Below are positions 22,037-34,796 of a stretch of 64,000 nt of DNA, piece by piece. Where the stretch lies: contig JAEMBT020000009.1 of the NCBI GenBank assembly GCA_018873245.2, positions 9,805,288 through 9,869,287 of the forward strand, read 5' to 3'. The stretch comes from Archegozetes longisetosus (taxonomy: Eukaryota; Arthropoda; Arachnida; Sarcoptiformes; Trhypochthoniidae). The notes below the pieces were generated by a model. That model saw only the letters and a program-made list of their open reading frames with translations. It made no database searches and was not told the origin of the DNA. The position numbers were made by a program, and so were the translations under genes. How positions within the stretch are numbered: position 1 is the first letter of the stretch; each line of letters begins with the position of its first letter.

Positions 22037-25000
22037 TTAGTAGAAGTCTGAATCTGAGCTGTTCTGATGGTCTGACACATTGTTCAGAGAAATATTTGGA
22101 GTGTTATCACAAAATATTTGAGCACTTTTACGTTTGATGATTGATTGCCGGGATTCAGATGAGGCACTTTCAATATCACAAATGGATTTTCTCGGTTCCA
22201 CTTCATTGAGCATAATCGATTCAATCAGCATAAGACAATCAGCCACATCACTATTTTTGGCACAACATAAAGAGGGAGTCATTCCGTCTATATCACAAGC
22301 ATTGACCGAAGCCCCTGCCAGTAGAAGCTCTTGAGTCAACTTTACTAATCCGTTACTCGCGCTTATGTGCAGCGCTGTTCGCAGATCATCATTCGTTGCG
22401 TTCACCAGCAAATGACACTTGTTCAAGATCTTTGCTCCGCACTCATCGTGACCATTCATGCACGAATGGTGTAATGCTGTATTCCGCTTGTTGTCTTCTG
22501 CGCTCACGTTCACACCTTTCAAAAGTAAATGCTCCACTATCTTGATGTTTCCACGTTTCGATGCGTACATCAGTGGTGTTTGACCATTTATGTCAACACA
22601 ATCAAGATTTACACCATTTGTTATTAATATGTCAATTATTTTTGTATTATTACCCTTAGCCATGCATGCGAAATGCAAAACACTCCTATTGAAGAAATAT
22701 TTTTTCAATTGTTATATATATCTTATGAATAATGCAATAAAGTCTATATTTACCGTTTTTTGCCATCAACTAATTTAAGAGTTTCTGTACCATAGTGTGA
22801 CACTAGGAGTTCGAAGCATTGAACACTAGTCGACAGTCTAGTCGATAAAAGGATAAAATGATTAAAAGTACAAAATACAAGCCATTCTGTTTATAGCGAG
22901 CACTTTTGGCTATACAGAGCTGTTCACTATAAACTTAGGACGATTGTATATAGAATGCAATTATGATAGAATACATACGCAGCTAAATGCAAAGGAGTAA
23001 TTTTACTGCCAAAAAATGTTTTTTGTGTGGCATATTCTAATAAAGCATTAAGACAACTGGGTTGTGCTTTCAAAGCAGACCAATGTAGTGGTGTAAAACC
23101 TTCTCTATCTACAAGAGCTTCAGGAGACGACTGATTAAAATTCAGTAAAGTCCAAAGAATATCGCTCTGACCAAGAGACGAAGCGATGTGATAAGCAGTC
23201 TTTCCATTGACACTGCGGATTTCAGGTGAGGCCCCGTAGTTCAATAAAGATTTAACAGATTCTTCCACACCCGAGTGGATCGCATAGAACAGTGCAGTTC
23301 GCTTTTGCGAATCAGTCGCATTAGGGTTTGCCTTATGTTTCAATAACAGCTCAACACATTGAGAGCCACTCTCATTAAGAGAAGCTAACATGAGTGGTGT
23401 TCTTCCGCGATGATCAGAAAAGTCCAAGTTGTTAACATAATTTAACAAAAGATTTAAAGTATCGTGAAGTGCAAACTGGGAGGCCACTAAGATTGATTGG
23501 TTCACGATGTGAGAACTAAACTTCATGTTTGAGACATTCTTCAGAAAATCTAAAATCACTTTAACGCATCCGTTGTTCTCTTTCAAGATCGCGTACTCCA
23601 AAGCTGGTCCAATATCTTGAAAGCCGTTCTCAAGTAATAAATGAAGGCATTCTTGTTTGCCATAAAAGGCGGCACAATGTGTGGGACAGACGTCCACTTT
23701 GATATCTTTCCAATCACAGGCATTAATCAACAAATGAAGAGCACTTGTCATTCCAGTGGTAGCCGCGAAATGGATAGGATAATAGCCATTATTATCGTGT
23801 ATATGAGGCTTTGCACCGAATTCAAGCAAAAGTTCAACACAACGATTATCGTCTTCTTCATTACATGACGCATAATGCAATGCTGTCATACCATACAAGT
23901 CACGCTGATTTACATCAAACTTCTCACCAAAATTTCTCAATAAATAGTTAAGACAATCGAAGCTATGGCCACTTGAGGCATAATGCAACAGAGAGCGATT
24001 AAATGCATCGTTAAGTTTCAGAGGCAAAGGCATCAACATTTGAAGGCATTCAAGGCTTCCGGAATAAGAGGCCAAGAAGTGTGGTGTCCGGCCGGAAGTA
24101 TCACAAATTTGGGGATTGGAATTAGCGTCAAGAAGGCGTTTACAGGCACTGGAAATGCCGGAGAATGAAGCGTAATGTAAAGGACTCATCCCATTCGTGT
24201 CGAATATATTAACTTCAACATTAGCACTACTTATAAGAACATCGATCACTGGTGTGTGACCAGCAATCGCTGCATAGTGAAGAGGTGTCGCCAGATTCTT
24301 ATCAGTTAAACTACAGTTAGCGCCACAACGAATAAGTTCTGGTATCCGATTGTGACGTCCGTACTTGGCCGCTAGATGTAAAGCAGTTCTACCGTATTTG
24401 TCGCGAGCATTGATGTCAATCGAATCCTTATGGGTCAATAAGACGTCGAGAGCACTGCAACCTATTGTAGAGGCAGAGGCGTAATGAAGAGGCGTTATAC
24501 CATTATGATTGGCACAATTCAATCGGGCTCCTCTTAGGATTAGTTCATCGATGATGTCATCCTGGCCATGAATTGCAGCCCAATGAACTGCTGTGTTGCC
24601 ATAAGTATCAACGGCTTCAATTTTCGCCCCATAATCGAGCAACAAATGCAATGCATTCAACGATCCTCTCGCAGCCGCAATGTGCAAAGGAGTCATCAAT
24701 TCTTTGTCATGGACATTAACTTCTGCCCCTCCTTTAACCACTAGAAACCTGATGGCATCAGTGCTGTCAACAGCAGCCGCGTAATGAATAGGTCTCCGAT
24801 CAGTTTTGTCGAAAGCGTTGGCCTGCGCTTTATTGGCCAGCAGGAATGTGATGAGATCACAATGAGAATTGAATACTGCATGATGTAAAGGAGTTGCACC
24901 CGAGCGATCACTCGCATCAATACTTGTCACATGTGGAAGAAGCACTTTTGCGCACTCAAGACCATTGTTAGCAGCACAAACATGCATAGGTGTAATCCAA

Positions 25001-25396
25001 GAGCGATCTCTGGTGTTAGCCTCAGCCCCACTTTCGAGCAAAATGGAAACAACGTTCTCGTGGTTGTTGCGACAACTTCTGTGCAGTGGACTAACCCAAT
25101 CATTGTCTCTAGCGTTGACTCTTGCCCCATTCTCTATTAGTACTTTGACAATTTGCGTGTGACCTAACGCAGCCGCTAAATGCAAGGGACACCTTCGCTC
25201 CACATCACACTTGTTCACGTCTTCTTCATTCGATATGAGATGGTTTACCATTGGTTTGTCGTTGCGAAGGATTGCTTGAATTAGCTTTGGCTACAGTTTA
25301 GAGATAATGATTAGTCATTAGGTATATATCTCTGAACACAATGATAAGTACCTGATCTCTTAAGTTCAAAATATTAGTTCTTCGATTGAATCCCAT
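22037..25396 (-). CDS. ANKRD28: PP6 regulatory ankyrin-repeat subunit (ANKRD28/44/52 orthologue), four exons
   Basis: Scaffold and regulatory subunit of protein phosphatase 6, made almost entirely of ankyrin repeats. Exons 25,396-25,352, 25,290-22,979, 22,837-22,754 and 22,685-22,037 join in consistent phase to give 1029 residues, close to the vertebrate length of about 1050. The N-terminus MGFNRRTNILNLRDQPKLIQ carries the family's LRDQP.L.QAI start; repeats follow throughout (for example LLDYGAKIEAVDTYGNTAVH). The C-terminus keeps the CAKNSDVADCLMLI block typical of this family. Exon 3 (84 bp) supplies the otherwise missing repeat segment VQCFELLVSHYG...DGKKR. The tail after residue about 990 is serine-rich. 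It is convergent with the sodium channel, with 14 bp between the stop codons. Confidence 0.95.
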
Positions 25397-27739
25397 TATT
25401 AGTGTTATGATTAGTGCATCAACTGATAGATACTTTAAATTGATTTAATAAAGTTATGTCAGATTAGGTAAAAGATGACATGAAGTGAAAATTGGTTAAA
25501 AAACATATTAATAAAACATATCGATATATATATTTAACTGAAAACTACTTAATATAAAACATACAATATCCTCATCGCATCAATACATCATTTCCTGATC
25601 ATATCTTTCTCTACGAATTTCTTTTTGATTGACACGCGTTTCTACGAAAACAAAGGACATTTATCTCAGTAGATGGCGTGAGGAGTCCATTACTTTAGAG
25701 GATAACCGAATACATACAATCGTCTCGAGTCATAATGAACATTGAAATGCACCAACAATGCAATCATTGTAACGATAGTTCACTATATAAGATATATTAT
25801 ACGCAGTTTAGGAACCAAATCATTCTTTCAAATGTGTACATAATAATTCATAGTTGTCTATACTCTACTTTATTGTAGGGAGAACCGACTGTATCTCATT
25901 CATCGTATTTGCAATTAAGCTGAATTTCAAATTCAGATTCATTATTACAAACGTATCAATACTCTTAACTTATTTAAAATAAGTTATTATATACATTATT
26001 AATTATACTTTTAGACCTTGTATTGCATACAATAAGAGTACTTTAAACATTAATAGCTATAATTAAAAGCCCGCAACTATTAAATCTATTTGTACAATAT
26101 GTTGGAAAAGTATTGATAGGTTTGTAATAATGAATCGCAATTGACATCAATTTCAATACATAAAAATTAAATTTGCCATATTGAATGAAAACTTTCATTT
26201 GAAAGGAAGGAAAGCTATTATTTAAATAAATAATTGAGCTTTGATTCCTTGTATAGTTTAAAAAGAAAAAGAAAAGAAAAAGGAACAAAAATGATGAACT
26301 AAACATATTTCTATCAAATAAGTTTTGCTGACAGAAATTCGATCGCAAAAAATTGCATACTTTGAAAAAAAAACAAACTCAATACAAATTGAATAACGCT
26401 GAAATTGAGGCTTTTTAGGTCAGAACTAATCGTGAGATGTAAAAAATCAAATTCCGATAAGAACTTATTTATAATTAATAAGTGAGAGTTTTGTGAACTT
26501 TTGAGTGAATTGCACGCAATCAAATAGATTAAGAAATGAAGAGATTAACAATGAAGAGGCAGCGGATTACTTAGACTTGAAAACTAGATTAAAATAATAT
26601 TTTCTCATATGGTATGTCTACTCATATTAATATTATTTATAACTGTATTGACACGCATTGCGAAGCATTAAAGCCCCAGAGTAAGTAAATCAATCAAACT
26701 ATGCTTAAGATCTAACGCAGATTCAATGAACTCTTTAAAATTCAACACACACTAGTCAATCGCTGCATCATTTCTTCCTTTTTATGCAATTTTTGCTTCT
26801 TTGAACTCAAAATCAATTGAAGACATGTTAGGAAAAAAACTACTCTATAAATCTTGAAAAACAATAATTGATGGAAACAATCGATCCCTGAGATGCAAGC
26901 GATCGGAAAGCGTTTTCACGCTAGAAATATAATAATAAAACAATTCAGATGTACTGTTAAGGAAATGCTATAAAAACAATTCAAATGAATGAGTTATTGC
27001 ATCTCATAAGACAGTTATAAGAAAATGTTGGATAACAATAGATCAATAATATATCAATAAATAAGATTGAATGCTGTGAGAAGCATGACTTTACCGTGAC
27101 AGTAATATAACACCTGTAGTTATCAATTATGTAAACTATAAAAAGATCTATCAGCCTTATAAAAAATTTGCTTCCGTCAAACGACTTATAAAAGTTGATT
27201 CCCGTTGTGCAAATACAGCCCTATTTTGAGCCTTATAAAATACTTGTTTAATAGAATTTACTGTCAGTACCTTAAGAGTACCTTAAGCAAATACACGGCT
27301 GGATTTTCCTTTGATTGCAACGCATTTTTATTTATATGAATTTCTAATGCTTTCATAGCGAATTGTAATTATTAATAAACTTAATCTTATTTCCCACATA
27401 TCTGATTGTTGCAACTTTTAATGATCTTAGACTAACCATTACTGACGCATTCACTTTTCACGCTTATTGTCAAATAGTTCGAGATGTGAAAAGTAAGTCT
27501 AATTAATTATTAGAAATACTGTACAATACATTATTATAAACGTTTTTCAAAGACTTTTATTTAATCAAAACGTTTATTAAATTTTGGTCAATAAATTTTG
27601 AGGACATAGAGGATGAATCAAATGATTTCTATTAAAACGAGATTTGGGTTTGAGAATGACATAGTGTGCGACTGTTCTTGTTCTCAATGAGCTAGTTTTA
27701 TAAAGCTTTCAGTAAGTCTTTCAATTCAATTTTAAATTA

Positions 27740-27876
27740 CAGTAAAGCCTGTCTAACTTGAACGTGTACTTATATTTAACAAAATCAATATTAAAATGCT
27801 ATAGAAAACATGGCTTAATTGTTACTAATTCTTAAGAACCACTTAACTACATGTTTAAGTTAGACAGATTTTACTG
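27740..27876. mobile_element. 137-bp MITE with pogo-type ends, copy 1
   Basis: Ends read CAGTAAAGCCTGTCTAACTT and, in reverse complement, CAGTAAAATCTGTCTAACTT, flanked by TA on both sides (27,738-27,739 and 27,877-27,878). CAGT..AA...TCTAA termini with TA duplication are characteristic of pogo/Tigger-type DNA transposons. No coding capacity. A diverged relative lies at 42,612-42,786. Confidence 0.8.
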
Positions 27877-30499
27877 TAAGTGTTCATTAGATCTTGAAGT
27901 CAACTGATTTGAGCGCATTGAGAACCGCATTAATTTATACCACTTTCCAACTATAAATTTTACTTAAATTTATTCCTTTTCAGAATGATTTGAATTAAGC
28001 TATTTTCAGATTTATTTATTCCAATTAAGTTTGCATTTCATGCTTCTAAAAGTGTTACACCAGGACATGATTAAAAATTGTTTTGTTTTTTATTAAACTA
28101 TATTTATAACACATTATTTAGCAAGAACTTTTGTTTTTTCAATTGCTATAAATCATTCTTGTCTTGTCTTCAAAATTGAATTTCATTTTCCTTAAGAATT
28201 ATCTTATTTTTGATACACCCATAAAAGGGTATCATATATTAGGTTTTTATATGATAGGCCATTTATGACATTCATCTTGACATTAATACAAACTTGAATT
28301 GAAAATAAACTTATCTAATCTAATAATATAAATATAATACAACTGCGGGTATAACATAAGGGCAAAATACTACAAAATGCTTAAAGACCAAGATACATCA
28401 ATCATATACTGTAACTTAAACCACAATTCCTCACTCAAGCGAAAGTATGAAGACTTAAATTGTATTTAGAAATGAAAAGAAGTATAAAATTAAGTAGAAA
28501 GAAGACACTTTTACTGTTGTAATAATCCTATTTTCAATTTATAAACTATTAATACCCAAACACGCAATAAGAAAGTCATAATAATTACGTTTAAGTAGGA
28601 AAATGCTTTATGAATAGGCTTATATTCCCATAAAGGAAATGTCATCTGAATATAAATGACTTTAGAAAATAATTTTCAGAACCTTGGAATTGTCTTATAC
28701 TTAGAATGTTTCAAAATCTCAAGTAATTGGTCTTTCATAATATAGTTGTGACTAAAATTCCCACATATAGAAAGATTGACCAATTGTTGCACATATACCC
28801 AAAAACACATTTAAGAGTAATGATAAATAGCTGTTAGAAAAGATTTACAACGTATAGAATGACATAATACATAACCTTACGTTCATTTAAAACGTTACGA
28901 TGTAATAAACTGTTTTGAAGAATTCATGAAAAGTTGTTCATGAAAAACAATTCACATTAGTTACAAAACATTATCAAATGCATTGAATTTGAAATAAAAG
29001 CTGAAAATGCAAATCAATTGAAAAGTAGACTGTTATAGATGATGATGTAAATAGTTTATGATATTACTTCATTTATTCGATGACATAGATCTGAAGAAGT
29101 GCAAGATTTGAGATGTGTGCCAAAATATGATTTCAATTAGCTGTTTCAAGTTATCTCTAGTTTGATTAACTTAAGTCTCATTACATTAAATAAAGTAATT
29201 TATAATAAATCGAAATTGAGATAAGAGTTAAAGTTTAGCTGAGATGAGTTTGAAAACTAGTACTCAAGTTATCGCTACTAAAGTGTACTAAAAAACAGTT
29301 TTTAGTTGCAACTACTTCTGGATTTTTAATTTTCAAGTTCAGGTCAAGAAAGACATGTATTTCTTCTAATATTAGTTATCTTGAGACGAATATTACCCTA
29401 AATCAGCATATTATGGAGATAGTGATGAAGATTGTCTAGTTTAGTGAATTCAGGTATCGATAAAGTTCGAGCAATTTAGTTGGTTTAGTGTTTTAGGTAA
29501 ACAAGGTTTAAACAGATTCTGTTGAGACAATTAGAAGCTGATTTATTCAGTAATTACTAGAAGTGTATATCCCCTTGAATACATATTTTAAAAATGAGCA
29601 CTAATTTAGTATAAGCTAGATAGATACTAATTAAACAAGAACAATATAAAACATGCTAATTTATTACTTTTTAGTCATGTTCCTTTTCTTCGTTCATTAA
29701 TAAATTAGCAACTTCTTAATATATAACCATTCATGATTACCACAGGTTATCACATCATTTTCAGGAGTTTGTGGCAATTAGAAGAAGCTGATTAAGCTTA
29801 TTTTCTAAAAATATAGTTTATCTCTTTTATCGGTGAATTTCCTGGATGAAAATTTTCTATTTCTGTTCAGTTGAAGCATAACTTATTAAGAACTTAGAAT
29901 TGAACCATTAAGTAAATAAAATGTACTTTCAAATCACGAATACTCAGAAATACAGATAATAGTAGTCCGATTAAGCTATAATTACTATAATAAGCTATAA
30001 ATTGTTGTACTTATTGAATGAATTAACGTGTTAATTATAAATTTTTTTGTTTCAATCGTGCTTAAATATTAGAAGCCTATAGCCTCGCTTATGAGAATAG
30101 TAGCATTCTCAAAAATTGAAAATTATTAGAAAAGTTTATTGGCACCAATTAACTAAATCGTTTCACCTTTTTGTTCTGCTCCATGCCTCAAAACTAGTTT
30201 CTATTACTGTAATCAAATCAATTTATTCATAAGTATTGCACAAATAATTTAAACTTATATCTGTTAATTACAAACGGACTCATTTGATTGTGCGAAGTAT
30301 GTCGCGGAATCTAAGTTTATCAATATTATTTGTCTGCATCAATATGTGTGTTTTGACGATAAATACATAACTTATTACAATAGTTGCTGATTACTAGTTA
30401 GATTACAGTAAATATTGACTACATTCTCAATTGATATATGCTTTTGCTTTGTCATACATACAGTTAAAAACTTAATAATTCTCAATAGCAACAAGTCCG

Positions 30500-30690
30500 T
30501 TCCTATGCCAAACTTCCTGTGATGCTCAACAGTTTGTTGACAAATTTGATGTCAGATTTTCTTTGATTGTTTTTTAATTCATGATATATCACGGTCTGAT
30601 GACAATACAAATTATCTCATGGCAATATATCACTTCTGGTTGCTTTCAACGATTGCTAAGTTTTTGAGTGTATGTTAATCTAGTTGAACA
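30500..30690 (+). repeat. Dispersed ~190-bp repeat, copy 2
   Basis: Same orientation as 17,918-18,105, with matching blocks CCTGTGATGC, TTTGTTGACAAATTTGAT and CTGGTTGCTTTCAACGATTG, followed by AGTTTTTGAGTGTA. Confidence 0.6.
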
Positions 30691-31063
30691 CTAAAATCTT
30701 AAGAGCTAGCCTTCGAAAATATAAATAACAATTTCTGTAAGCCATTCATTAATTCTAATATTTACTAGAAAATTTATTTTTGATTCTCTCAATATTTTCC
30801 TAAATTATTCAAAAGTTTATTGAGTTTATTCACATGTAACCGAACTCTTTCTAGAGGTGTCTTAACTTTTAGAAAAGTTGAATTACTTTCAAGTGCTCGT
30901 GCTTCGTGTCGAAACTGATTAAAACTTAGAAATTAGAGTAAATAAAAAATTATCTCAAATATTAAATGAATTAAAAAGGCAGAAGTCAGCAGTAATTGGC
31001 TAAATTATTCCACTAGATGAACTGCTTGGGAAGGAGAACTGATTTTTTATGTTTACCTTTATT

Positions 31064-31068
<5 letters not shown>

Positions 31069-31104
<36 letters not shown>
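31069..31104 (+). repeat. (AG)n microsatellite
   Basis: Eighteen uninterrupted AG units, 36 bp. Confidence 0.98.
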
Positions 31105-31105
<1 letters not shown>

Positions 31106-31832
31106 AAATTATTTTTTAAAGAGAAATTTCGTTGTTCAGGTAGATGTTAAGAACCTCAGGAAAACTTAGAACCGGATTATCAAATATTTTGAGGCTGTAT
31201 TTAACTTAGCATAATATTAAGATTGATAGCAAATATGATTGCTCCTTAAAATTCAAACCGAATCGTTTAATGAGGGATATGTTATTATAGGAAAGGATCC
31301 CTTCTAGTTTCATTGACATTTGATATAACATTAAAATTTGCTTATCTTTTTGCTAACTCTTTGCTTGACATAAAAAGTGACGTAAAAACGAAATATCATT
31401 TATTCTTGTTCGATGTTAGAAGCGTGACACAAAGCCTGTGAATGCTAAATAACAGATTTGGCGAAAATTAATAAGTCATGAGTGGTGTGGTTATTATAAG
31501 TACAAATATGACAAGAATCTAGCAAAAAATATGGGAGAGATTTTGTTTTATTGAGGACAGCCATCAATATAATGCATGTCTTATACATTTTTCCTTTCCA
31601 ACCAATTACGAAATGTTAGGATTTAACTGATTTTGAAACAACAAAAAATCTTTTCACCAATCAATTTCTGAGGTTTCTTTAGAACAGGGGTTGTTATGCA
31701 AGTTAGAAGTTGAGTAAATTGGATTAAGTGAGGTTATGAAAAGCAAATTTGACACTGAATTTAATGAAATTAATTAATTATTTGAAGCATGTTTAGAAGA
31801 AAATTAAAACAAAACATGCTGGCAATGATCTT

Positions 31833-31953
31833 GTTTTGAGTTAGTAAGATAGTTTCAAGATAGTTTTGAGTCAGCATGTTAGTTTTGAGTTAGCATGTTA
31901 GTTCTGAGTTAGCATGCTAGTTCTGAGTTAGCATGCTAGTTTTAAGTTAGTGA
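31833..31953 (+). repeat. Tandem repeat, 19-bp unit
   Basis: About six imperfect copies of TAGTTYTGAGTTAGCATGY; the middle copies are nearly identical and the outer copies degenerate. Confidence 0.9.
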
Positions 31954-33192
31954 GATGTTTGATCTAACTTATTAACCTTGATTGAAACATAGGTAACATA
32001 GATCTGGAATTGTAAATGCATTTGGAGCGAACAAAATTACGATTTTTTCTTATCGTCCAATTTTCGAACCGATGTGAATTAGTTTAATATAGACAAATCC
32101 TGTGGGAGTATAAAAAAAAGTTTTCTGTGCTTTTAAATAACTTCCAAATCATGTAGAACTCCTACTAGTTCTAAAGCCTTCAAACCAAACCCTTGCATAA
32201 CTAGTATTTGTGTTTTTAAAGTGGATTAAAATATTTTAATTACAGACAACCATCAAAACAATGTACGAAATCGGAATTTAATTTTGAAATATTGTATTTT
32301 AATAAGTTGTGATTGCATCTAAATATAACTATTTAATAAATAATTACTTATTATTATAAAGTTATGTTTGGAAGAAACGTGACTTTTCTCAATAACTTTG
32401 TCTTCAATTCTTGCTGACGACAAAACTGTTCATTAATCGCCGATCAATGATTGTATTGAACAGGAAAAAGAGAGTGGGCGAACAAACAGAGAAAAATTAA
32501 TCGTTAATTATATTGTCGATTTCATGAAAAGGTAGCTGCTTTTCTTATTTGTCGAGTCGAGTTGGACTTCATCCACTTTAAAGCACATCAGTATGTGTTC
32601 TACAAATGTGAGTTTGATGAACTTGCTCAACAAGTCCGCGTATTTTTGCTCTCTATAGTTGGAGTATTACATAACTGGTAGTTACAGGCCTTAGAGTCAG
32701 TTGAAGTCCTTTTTTAATGTTGTTATGTTCGGCATGTAATGCTGTTATGCTATGTTATACTGTCTGATCCAGTCTTATACTATCTTATACAATGCTATAC
32801 TATGAGGAATGCATAAATGTGATGTGAGCTTCACTTTGAAAGTGCATGTCCGTGAAAGCCTCCTCATCATAATCAATATAATATCATCTTTTGCCTCCTC
32901 ATCAAGTAACGAGTTCTTCACGCGACCACATCATCGCTTTTTATTTCCCAGTGGCGAGTTTGGCACCAGGAACTGAACCGCATAATAGCTGTTCTATCAT
33001 AATTCTCCTGCTATTATGAATAGTTGAAGAAATATTTTTCTAAACATCCAAACTATTCTCTGTTAAACTATTCAATTGTTGTTCGATGGAATTAAGTGAA
33101 TAAATTGACTGTAAATAATCAAGTTATCAACAATGATGAAGCGAATGAGAATAAATGTCGAAGTAAGTCAAGTAAGTCTAGGAATTATTTTG

Positions 33193-33326
33193 TTCAGCTG
33201 ATCTTGCTGAGTTGATCTTGCTGAATTGATCTTACTGAATTGACTTTACTGAATTGATTTTGCTGAATTAATCGAGCTGAATTGACCTTGCTAAATTGAT
33301 CTTACTAAATCAATCTTGCTAAATAC
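33193..33326 (+). repeat. Tandem repeat, 14-bp unit
   Basis: Roughly nine copies of CTGAATTGATCTTG with scattered substitutions and no length change, drifting to CTAAAT at the right end. Confidence 0.92.
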
Positions 33327-34796
33327 TTTGAATAAATAATTATCTAAATCATAATGATTATGATTGTATTCGAGTTTAAATAAGTTTTATTGTCAATTGT
33401 GCTGTATTTGCAATTAGTATTATGTTCAAAGAAATGTGTTTATAGAGGTCATCTAATAAATAGTTAGAGAGGAGGGGATAATAATTAGGCTCTGTGAAAT
33501 GGCAATACATTTGCTATTTGGAACACTTCACGTTTACCATCTCAATGCTTACAAATCAAAACACAAACAAATTTTGTTTGTGAACTAAATTTATTTCTGA
33601 AAAACAAATTTGCATTAATGTCATGTTAGGTCTACTTCTAGGATAGCCACTATTTGATTGTCACTCATTTTCTCGACTTGAATAGTCATTCAAACTATAA
33701 GTATTTAAATACTTATATTCATTGTGATTGTTTGTTTAATAATAACTCGTTTGAACAGAGTATGACACACATGACCGTGTCGTTAAAAGTACTTTATAAG
33801 TATCCAAAGTAGCTTTGTTTTTATGAATTGATATTTGAAAATTTGCAAAATATAAAAAGATCAGTGGCACAGCAGCCGAAACAGCAGAATATAGTGAGGC
33901 ATTACAGTGTAGTTCCGTTGAAAAGTGGCCCGAAATGCATGGATGAGTCTCTCATTCATTGCCCTTGAGCGTAATAAACTAAACAGGACTTTCTACTAAA
34001 ACTCTCCTCTACTATCGCGCTAATGCCTCCACAGAAACTCACATTGTTTTCTACCTTAGGTACTCTTTCTAGCCTGAGTCTAAAGCATATGTTTAAAAAA
34101 CTTGAGGTGAAGTAGTTTTGAAATATCTCTGGCTTGTGCAGCACATATCTTTATGAGTACTTTTCTAAGCTATGCCAGTTATGTGAGTGCTCTCTCTCGC
34201 TCTTTCTCTCTAACAATATGTTCACCTTTTCTACTATCAAAGTCTAGTAAATGTATCGTCAAATTTGAAAATGAATGAGATTCCAGGCGTTTATGAATGA
34301 TGCAAATCGCCTTGACTATCATATGTTAAGCTGTCTGTGATCCCTTGACTGGGATTTGTCGGTGTTATGGTCCCACTGGTCCTATTGGTTCTATTGAGCA
34401 TTGTTAGCGTTTCGTACATGCCATGAGCTTACAATCTGTTTAAGTTTTCCTCATCTTTTACTTCGTAAGAAATACAATTGAAAACTATGAGCTCTAATGC
34501 GTAGCAGTGACTCTATTGTTAAATTAAATTTGATATGAAATAACAATTTTTGCATTGTGTACAATCATATCTTTGATTGTTAGTGAGAAACACTTGTGAA
34601 TCTATTTGATTGTTATTGGTGTTATAGATGGTTGATGTAGCTTATTGTGAATTTTGTTATGAACTTTCACATGGGATGTATTTTCGCAGAGCATCATGTT
34701 TATAATTTATTCTAACCCATTCATTGCTAATTCAATGCTGTGATTGTGAATATTTGTGAATATTTGTGAATAATTGCGAATCAAATTATGGTTAGT

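Larger units (their letters stand above)
25397..34796. other. Gene-free region of about 9.4 kb
   Basis: No convincing coding exon or RNA gene on either strand; the only open frames are short and AT-driven. It contains a pogo-like MITE (27,740-27,876), a dispersed repeat copy (30,500-30,690), an AG microsatellite and short tandem repeats listed separately. It may hold 5' exons or regulatory DNA for the divergent neighbours ANKRD28 and the Cobl-like gene. Confidence 0.5.

Noticed and set aside
33956-34144. 62-codon open frame in the gene-poor region
   Set aside because: No family features, no splice context and length expected by chance in AT-rich DNA.
25397-34796. Possible undescribed gene, CRISPR-like array or operon in the large gap
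   Set aside because: Tandem repeats here are contiguous with no unique spacers, the DNA is clearly eukaryotic and no coding exon with splice support was found.
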